From assembly GCA_947479455.1 (NCBI GenBank), contig CANJZE010000004.1, positions 124,001 to 188,000 of the forward strand: DNA of 64,000 nt. The letters are read 5' to 3'. Under the pieces are notes generated by a model. That model searched no databases and was not told the DNA's origin. It saw only the letters and a program-made list of their open reading frames with translations. Position numbers and translations under genes: made by a program. This document shows positions 59,852-64,000 of this stretch, piece by piece (the first letter of the stretch is position 1; each line of letters starts with the position of its first letter). Origin of the DNA: Bacteroidota bacterium (GTDB lineage: Bacteria > Bacteroidota > Bacteroidia > Chitinophagales > LD1).

Positions 59852-61339
59852 ATGAAGAAAATAATTACCTCTACAATTCTTGCCGTTTTAGCTGTGTCTT
59901 TATCTTATGGGACTAATTCTAAACCCATGAATATTAAACTCACGGTTAAAGGACTAGAAAATTCAAAAATGATTCTTGCCAATTATTATGGCGATAAACA
60001 GTATGTAAAAGACACTTTTGAATTCGACAAAAAAGGAACGCTTGTTCTCAAAGCAGATACTACTTTACCAGGCGGAGTGTATCTTGCTGTTTTTCCGGCT
60101 CTCAACAATCGCTACTTCGAGTTTATTATCAGCGAGTCTGCTTTTACAATTGAAACCGATACCAACGATTTAACTGGACATATTAAAGTGACCGGCTCAG
60201 TAGAAAATTCGTTGTTCTACGATGACATGAAATACTTAGGTAAAATGAAACAGACTTCTGACTCGCTCAACAATCTTTACAAAGCGGCAAAAGAAGCGAA
60301 GGATAAAGAAGTGTTCAGACAGCAATTAGTTCAAATTGATAAAGATGTAAAAGCAGAACGCAATTCTGTAATGACGAAAAACCCTGACTTATTCTACGGG
60401 AAGTTACTCAAGGCTATGAAAGATGTAGAAGTTCCTGATGCCCCAAGAGATGCGACCGGAAAAATTATTGATTCGGCTTGGCAATGGCGTTTTTACAAAG
60501 CACACTATTGGGATAATGTTGATTTAAAGGATGAGCGCCTTTTGCGTTGTCCCGTGTTTCATAACAAATTGAAAACCTTTTTCACACAAACTGTAGTTCA
60601 AGTTCCCGATTCAATTATAACAGCGGGCGATGATTTGATTAACAAAACGGATAAGAAAAATGAATTGTATCGCTATGTACTCACGTATATCTTCAACGAT
60701 ATGGCTAATTCAAAAATCATGGGGTTTGATGCCGCTTACGTTCACTTCGGAAGAAAATATTTTTGCAATCAAGAGTTTACTCCTTGGATTGATACCGCAA
60801 AACGTTTTAAAATTTGCGACCGAGCTACGCGCTTAGACCCTGTATTGGTTGGTAAAAAAGCACAGCGTTTAATTCTTCCTACCGATTCAACCGAAACGCA
60901 ATGGAAATCATTACAGGACATAAAAGCAAAGTATACCATTCTTGCTTTCTGGGACCCGGATTGCGGTCACTGCAAAAAGGAACTTCCTGTACTCATAGAA
61001 GCATATCACAATTTAAAAAAGAAGGGAATTGATGTGGGAGGTTATTCTCCTGCCATTATGGAAATTGAAAACTACAAAGACTGGATTGAGTTTATTCAAA
61101 AAAACAATTTGGACTGGACAAACGTTTGCGATTCAAAACGCCACAGCAATTTCCGATATGAGTGGGATATTCAAAGCACTCCACAGATTTACATTCTCGA
61201 TTCTGAAAAAGTAATTAAGGCAAGAAGAATAGGTGCAGACCAGGTAGAAGATTATATTCTTCATTTGGAAAACCCTAGCTACAAACCTAAGTCGCTCTTG
61301 AAAGTGAACGATGAAGATAAACAGGAAGGGGCAGAATAA
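59852..61339 (+). CDS. TlpA-like exported thiol-disulfide protein with DUF4369/DUF5106 domains
   Basis: A 495-residue exported protein: signal peptide MKKIITSTILAVLAVSLSYG, a DUF4369-like N-terminal beta domain (about 25-120), a helical DUF5106-like middle (about 125-330), and a thioredoxin/AhpC-TSA domain (about 345-475) with redox motif FWDPDCGHCKKELP and STPQIYILD (cis-Pro). Such proteins are common in Bacteroidota and are thought to act in periplasmic thiol exchange. It is followed by its own terminator at 61388. Partner protein unknown. Confidence 0.87.
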   Translation: MKKIITSTILAVLAVSLSYGTNSKPMNIKLTVKGLENSKMILANYYGDKQYVKDTFEFDKKGTLVLKADTTLPGGVYLAVFPALNNRYFEFIISESAFTIETDTNDLTGHIKVTGSVENSLFYDDMKYLGKMKQTSDSLNNLYKAAKEAKDKEVFRQQLVQIDKDVKAERNSVMTKNPDLFYGKLLKAMKDVEVPDAPRDATGKIIDSAWQWRFYKAHYWDNVDLKDERLLRCPVFHNKLKTFFTQTVVQVPDSIITAGDDLINKTDKKNELYRYVLTYIFNDMANSKIMGFDAAYVHFGRKYFCNQEFTPWIDTAKRFKICDRATRLDPVLVGKKAQRLILPTDSTETQWKSLQDIKAKYTILAFWDPDCGHCKKELPVLIEAYHNLKKKGIDVGGYSPAIMEIENYKDWIEFIQKNNLDWTNVCDSKRHSNFRYEWDIQSTPQIYILDSEKVIKARRIGADQVEDYILHLENPSYKPKSLLKVNDEDKQEGAE

Positions 61340-61387
61340 TTTTTTGCCTCAACCCGATTTTCTAATCAGGAGAGTTCAGAACGCAGC

Positions 61388-61424
61388 ATGCTGAAGTGAA
61401 TACAATCACTTCAGCATTTTTTTT
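61388..61424 (+). terminator. Intrinsic terminator
   Basis: Perfect 11-bp stem ATGCTGAAGTG/CACTTCAGCAT with an 8-base loop, followed by eight T. Ends the TlpA-like transcript. Confidence 0.92.
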
Positions 61425-61595
61425 GTCGCTATTCATCGTTGTGCTTTAATCTCCGTTCCGATTTGCGCCTTCAGCATTACCTTGACTGTCCTTTTTTAAC
61501 GTTATACCTCCCCTTTTCAACACTTGCAGTTTTATAAGTGCAAAGACTGCCATGCAATGGTGGAATTACATTTGGTTTCAACCAAAACTAGTAAC

Positions 61596-62087
61596 ATGAT
61601 GTCTGTTATACGCACCCAACCCTACCGTTTATTTTTAGTGGAAGATAATCCTGCTGAGGTTCGGTTAATTCAAGAAGCCATAAAGGAAGCAGAACTCACC
61701 GACAGTATTGAATTGGAATATGCTTACGATGGCGAAGAGGCTTGTGAAATGCTCGACACTTCAAAAATTATTGATAAGAAATTTGATTTAGTGCTGCTTG
61801 ATTTAAATATGCCCAAGGTGAGTGGTAAGGAAGTTTTGGAAAAAATAAAGACTGATTTGGATTTAGAAATGACTCCCGTAATTATTGTAACCAATAGCGA
61901 CTACAAAAAAGATATGATTGAGTGTTATCGCCTGGGTGCAGATGGATACATGCAGAAACCGGCCGACTTTAAAAAGCTGGTTGATTTTTTTGTTTCCATC
62001 AAAAAGTCAATTGAAGTAAAAAACAAACTATCCATTTACTTCATCGAAAAAATGTATGATGAACTTGCTTACCAGAAGGTAGGCTAA
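61596..62087 (+). CDS. Single-domain response regulator, Rcp1-like
   Basis: A 163-residue receiver domain without output domain. I start at 61596 (MMSVIRTQPYRLFLVEDN); the open frame goes 72 bp further upstream with Cys-rich sequence unlike the family. Acidic pair in FLVEDNPAEV, phospho-acceptor Asp in LVLLDLNMPKVSG, Thr in IIVTNSDYKKDM and Lys in YMQKPADF are all present. It resembles Rcp1-type regulators phosphorylated by bacteriophytochrome-like kinases, though no kinase is nearby. Its stop interlocks (CTAA) with the ABC ATPase gene. Confidence 0.88.
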   Translation: MMSVIRTQPYRLFLVEDNPAEVRLIQEAIKEAELTDSIELEYAYDGEEACEMLDTSKIIDKKFDLVLLDLNMPKVSGKEVLEKIKTDLDLEMTPVIIVTNSDYKKDMIECYRLGADGYMQKPADFKKLVDFFVSIKKSIEVKNKLSIYFIEKMYDELAYQKVG

Positions 62088-62818
62088 GAATGCCGGTTTG
62101 ACTCCATCAATAGCTGATTCATTACTTCGTTTCTGAAATTTGCTGTTCGAACTATTTCTACAAATTTTTTCTCTTCGGTCATTAACCAACATTTGCTGCA
62201 ATGCGCCAATGACGCTTCAATATCATGCGTAGAAAGAATGATAATCTTTTTCATGCTTCGCGAAATCGAGGATAGCAAATCCAAAATTTCCTTTTTGTTT
62301 CTGAAATCAAGAAAGGCAGTAGGTTCATCTAAAATGATTACCGGTGTTTGCTGACATAGCGCTCGGGCAATTAAAACTTTTTGTTTTTCTCCATCGCTGA
62401 TTTGATTAAAGAGTTTATCCTGTAACTTCTCCATTTTCATTACTGAAATTACTTTCTCCACTTCTTGCACATCCTCCTCAGCCAAATTTCCAAACCATCC
62501 GGTGTATGGCATTCTACCAAGCGAAATAAACTCACGAACAGAAATATTGTCAACAAAAATCTTTTCAGTCAAAACAATACTGATGAGTTTTGCTCTTTCC
62601 TGAACGGTCACACTTTCAAATTGCTTTCCTTCTATTGAAATTATTCCGCTCACACTTTTCTGCAAACCTGAAATAGTTCTTAGCAAAGTAGATTTGCCAA
62701 TGCCGTTTACTCCAAGCAAAGCAATGAACTCTCCTTCGCTTACGGCAAAAGAAATGTTCGGAAAAACAATTTTGCTTTTCTCATAACCGATTGAAAGATT
62801 TTCTGCTTGCAGTTTCAT
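62084..62818 (-). CDS. ABC transporter ATPase, iron/siderophore/cobalamin type
   Basis: A 244-residue FecE/BtuD-type ATPase driving import. Walker A GVNGIGKSTLLRTI (about 37-50), signature ISDGEKQKVLIARAL (about 139-153), Walker B PVIILDEPTAFLD (about 157-169) and H-loop STHDIEA are intact; the signature has ISDGE in place of LSGGE. Third gene of an operon with the permease and a substrate-binding protein. An 89-bp spacer with a two-tier hairpin separates it from the permease. Confidence 0.88.
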   Translation of the reverse strand: MKLQAENLSIGYEKSKIVFPNISFAVSEGEFIALLGVNGIGKSTLLRTISGLQKSVSGIISIEGKQFESVTVQERAKLISIVLTEKIFVDNISVREFISLGRMPYTGWFGNLAEEDVQEVEKVISVMKMEKLQDKLFNQISDGEKQKVLIARALCQQTPVIILDEPTAFLDFRNKKEILDLLSSISRSMKKIIILSTHDIEASLAHCSKCWLMTEEKKFVEIVRTANFRNEVMNQLLMESNRHS

Positions 62819-62828
62819 TTTTTATGCA

Positions 62829-62898
62829 GTCTGCACTTAAGGTCAGACTTTTTGTTTTTCAGTTTTAACTAATTACTGGTCTGACCTACGGTGCAGAC
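62829..62898. repeat. Two-tier hairpin in the ABC operon spacer
   Basis: Nested perfect arms: GTCTGCAC (62829-62836) with GTGCAGAC (62891-62898), then AGGTCAGAC (62840-62848) with GTCTGACCT (62879-62887), separated by symmetric 3-nt internal loops; apical loop 30 nt. Could be a dispersed repeat, mRNA-processing site or attenuator reducing ATPase expression. Confidence 0.8.
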
Positions 62899-62907
62899 CC
62901 AGGTTAC

Positions 62908-63927
62908 TTACATTTTTCGTTGACGAAGAATTATCCAAATAACTACCGGTGCTCCAAGTAAGGACGTAATTGCATTTACGGGCAATATATTATCGGAACC
63001 GGGAGTAGATGCGATGACATTACACAAGCCGCAAGTGAAGGCACCTAGCAATACACACGCTGGAGTAAGAATTTTATGGTCTGACGTTTTAAAAACCGCG
63101 CGCGCAATGTGCGGTACCGCCAAACCGACAAAACCAATTGGTCCACAGAAGGCGGTAATACTTCCGGCAAGAAGACTGGTACACAACACAATTAAAATTT
63201 TGGCGGTGCGAATGTTTAAGCCTGCGCTGGTTGCATACGTGTCACCAAGCAAAAGCAGGTTGAGTGGCTTCGATAGAAAAAACGAAAACACCACCCCAAA
63301 AATTACGGCAAAAGCGAGAAAAATAATTTGTGAAGTATCAACGTACCTAAAACTACCGAATGTCCAAAGCATATAATTTTTCAGAGCTTCGTTGCTCGAA
63401 AACGATTGTAAAATTTCGATGAGCGCACTAATTCCCCCGCCAATCATTAAACCAATAATAAGGATAGAGACCACATCATTTAGCCGGAATGAAATAAGAA
63501 AGTTGATGACGAAAATGAGTACCGCACCAAGGGCAGCTGCGATGATAATACTCCAACTACTTAGCAAGTGCATGTGACCTACGCCAAATGCACTTGCGGC
63601 AAGAATAAAAACCGCTACACCAAAACTTGCTCCTGCGCTTATTCCTAAAACATAAGGACCCGCCACCGGATTTCGAAACATGGTTTGCATTTGCAATCCA
63701 CTTACTGATAATCCAGCTCCTGCCAGTAAAGCTGCAAGCGCAGCAGGCAAACGCGACTCAAGAACAATGTTTTTCCACGCTTCACTACTTGATGTGTTAT
63801 GGATTAAAATAGAAACGATATCTGAAAACGGAATCGAAACGGAGCCCAGTATGAGTTGCAGAAAAAAAACTGCGACCACACTAAATGCGAAAATGATGAA
63901 CAACAAAATATTTTTACGCTGCCTCAT
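62908..63927 (-). CDS. FecCD-family ABC permease
   Basis: A 339-residue inner-membrane permease with about ten hydrophobic segments, of the FecCD/BtuC/HmuU family. LESRLPAALAALLAGAGLSVSG (about 54-75), QTMFRNPVAGPYVLGISAGA (about 80-99) and GPIGFVGLAVPHIARAVF (about 262-279) are characteristic; the last precedes the ATPase-contact helix. Substrates in the family are iron-siderophores, haem or cobalamin. Its ATG overlaps the stop of the upstream substrate-binding gene as ATGA, implying translational coupling. Confidence 0.9.
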   Translation of the reverse strand: MRQRKNILLFIIFAFSVVAVFFLQLILGSVSIPFSDIVSILIHNTSSSEAWKNIVLESRLPAALAALLAGAGLSVSGLQMQTMFRNPVAGPYVLGISAGASFGVAVFILAASAFGVGHMHLLSSWSIIIAAALGAVLIFVINFLISFRLNDVVSILIIGLMIGGGISALIEILQSFSSNEALKNYMLWTFGSFRYVDTSQIIFLAFAVIFGVVFSFFLSKPLNLLLLGDTYATSAGLNIRTAKILIVLCTSLLAGSITAFCGPIGFVGLAVPHIARAVFKTSDHKILTPACVLLGAFTCGLCNVIASTPGSDNILPVNAITSLLGAPVVIWIILRQRKM

Positions 63928-64000
63928 TGTAGTTTGCGGTAGTAATACAATTCGTGTTCGGGTAACAACTCAGGATGAAAAATAAAAATCAAATCGGTTA
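63924..64000 (-). CDS. ABC substrate-binding protein, C-terminal end only
   Basis: The frame is open from the right edge of the window to TGA at 63924, encoding DLIFIFHPELLPEHELYYYR and three more residues. That ending resembles the last strand and helix of BtuF/FepB-type periplasmic binding proteins, and the position upstream of an FecCD permease supports it. Most of the gene is outside the window. Confidence 0.6.
   Translation of the reverse strand, partial: TDLIFIFHPELLPEHELYYYRKLQ

Noticed and set aside
61524-61595. Cys-rich N-terminal extension of the response regulator
   Set aside because: The receiver domain starts normally at 61596; the extension contains a short hairpin-like stretch and no family similarity.
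1-64000. tRNA, rRNA, insertion sequence, phage or conjugative genes
   Set aside because: No transposase, integrase, relaxase or phage protein among the open frames, and no cloverleaf or rRNA-like sequence noticed by eye; a tRNA scan was not possible here.

Overview
The window is chromosomal DNA of a member of the Bacteroidota (Bacteroidetes) with moderate to low G+C. The evidence is internal. There are several type IX secretion (T9SS) cargo proteins with type A or type B (gliding-motility, CHU_C-like) C-terminal sorting domains, a PorP/SprF-family protein, a PorE-like TPR/propeller/OmpA protein, a HmuY/HmuR-type haem-uptake pair, a GlnN-type glutamine synthetase III and a BshB1 bacillithiol deacetylase. 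A few upstream regions also fit the Bacteroidota -33/-7 promoter (TTG, about 18-21 bp, TAnnTTTG). I cannot place the organism below phylum with confidence. No rRNA, tRNA, CRISPR array, insertion sequence, integrase or phage gene was seen. Most of the window is ordinary chromosome with short gaps and many convergent gene pairs whose stop codons interlock.

Layout. 0-16 kb: 3' part of a LuxC-like acyl-CoA reductase, ddl, a glycine-rich T9SS cargo, a fatty-acid desaturase, a DASS anion symporter, a large T9SS repeat protein, a methyltransferase and CDF metal exporter, endonuclease III and another T9SS cargo. 15-31 kb: a LysM/TPR protein, a double AAA+ ATPase, a GNAT enzyme, mltG, a NUDIX gene head-to-head with pyrE, a haem-uptake operon (TonB receptor plus HmuY-like lipoprotein), rarA, and a flippase beside a polytopic membrane protein. 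31-40 kb: glnN, a coiled-coil protein, CoA-type NUDIX, lipoprotein MsrB, a thioredoxin, a DUF4139 protein, mtnN and a SIMPL protein. 40-42 kb is the only accessory-looking patch: a small lipoprotein gene whose 3' end is duplicated about 0.7 kb downstream, with a PIN-toxin-like pseudogene and a putative antitoxin between the copies, then an orphan PD-(D/E)XK-like nuclease with a TTG start. 42-48 kb: bifunctional nuclease, etfBA, a ceramidase-like membrane enzyme, a DUF1569 gene bracketed by 75-bp repeats, and bshB1. 47-54 kb: a 1951-residue PKD-rich type B adhesin followed 5 bp later by its PorP/SprF partner. 54-64 kb: an NlpC/P60 peptidase, a structured RNA resembling 6S RNA, a PD40 lipoprotein, a sirtuin, the PorE-like protein, a TlpA-like thioredoxin, a response regulator and an iron/cobalamin-type ABC importer running off the right edge.

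Themes. Envelope and secretion genes dominate: six proteins are T9SS cargo or T9SS-associated. Two metal or haem acquisition modules are present (24.5-26.9 kb and 62-64 kb). The most interesting non-gene signals are the structured RNA at 54.92-55.13 kb, heptanucleotide tandem repeats at five or more loci (one inside rarA, one inside a lipoprotein signal peptide), the 64-bp duplication around the broken toxin module, and several families of dispersed palindromes.
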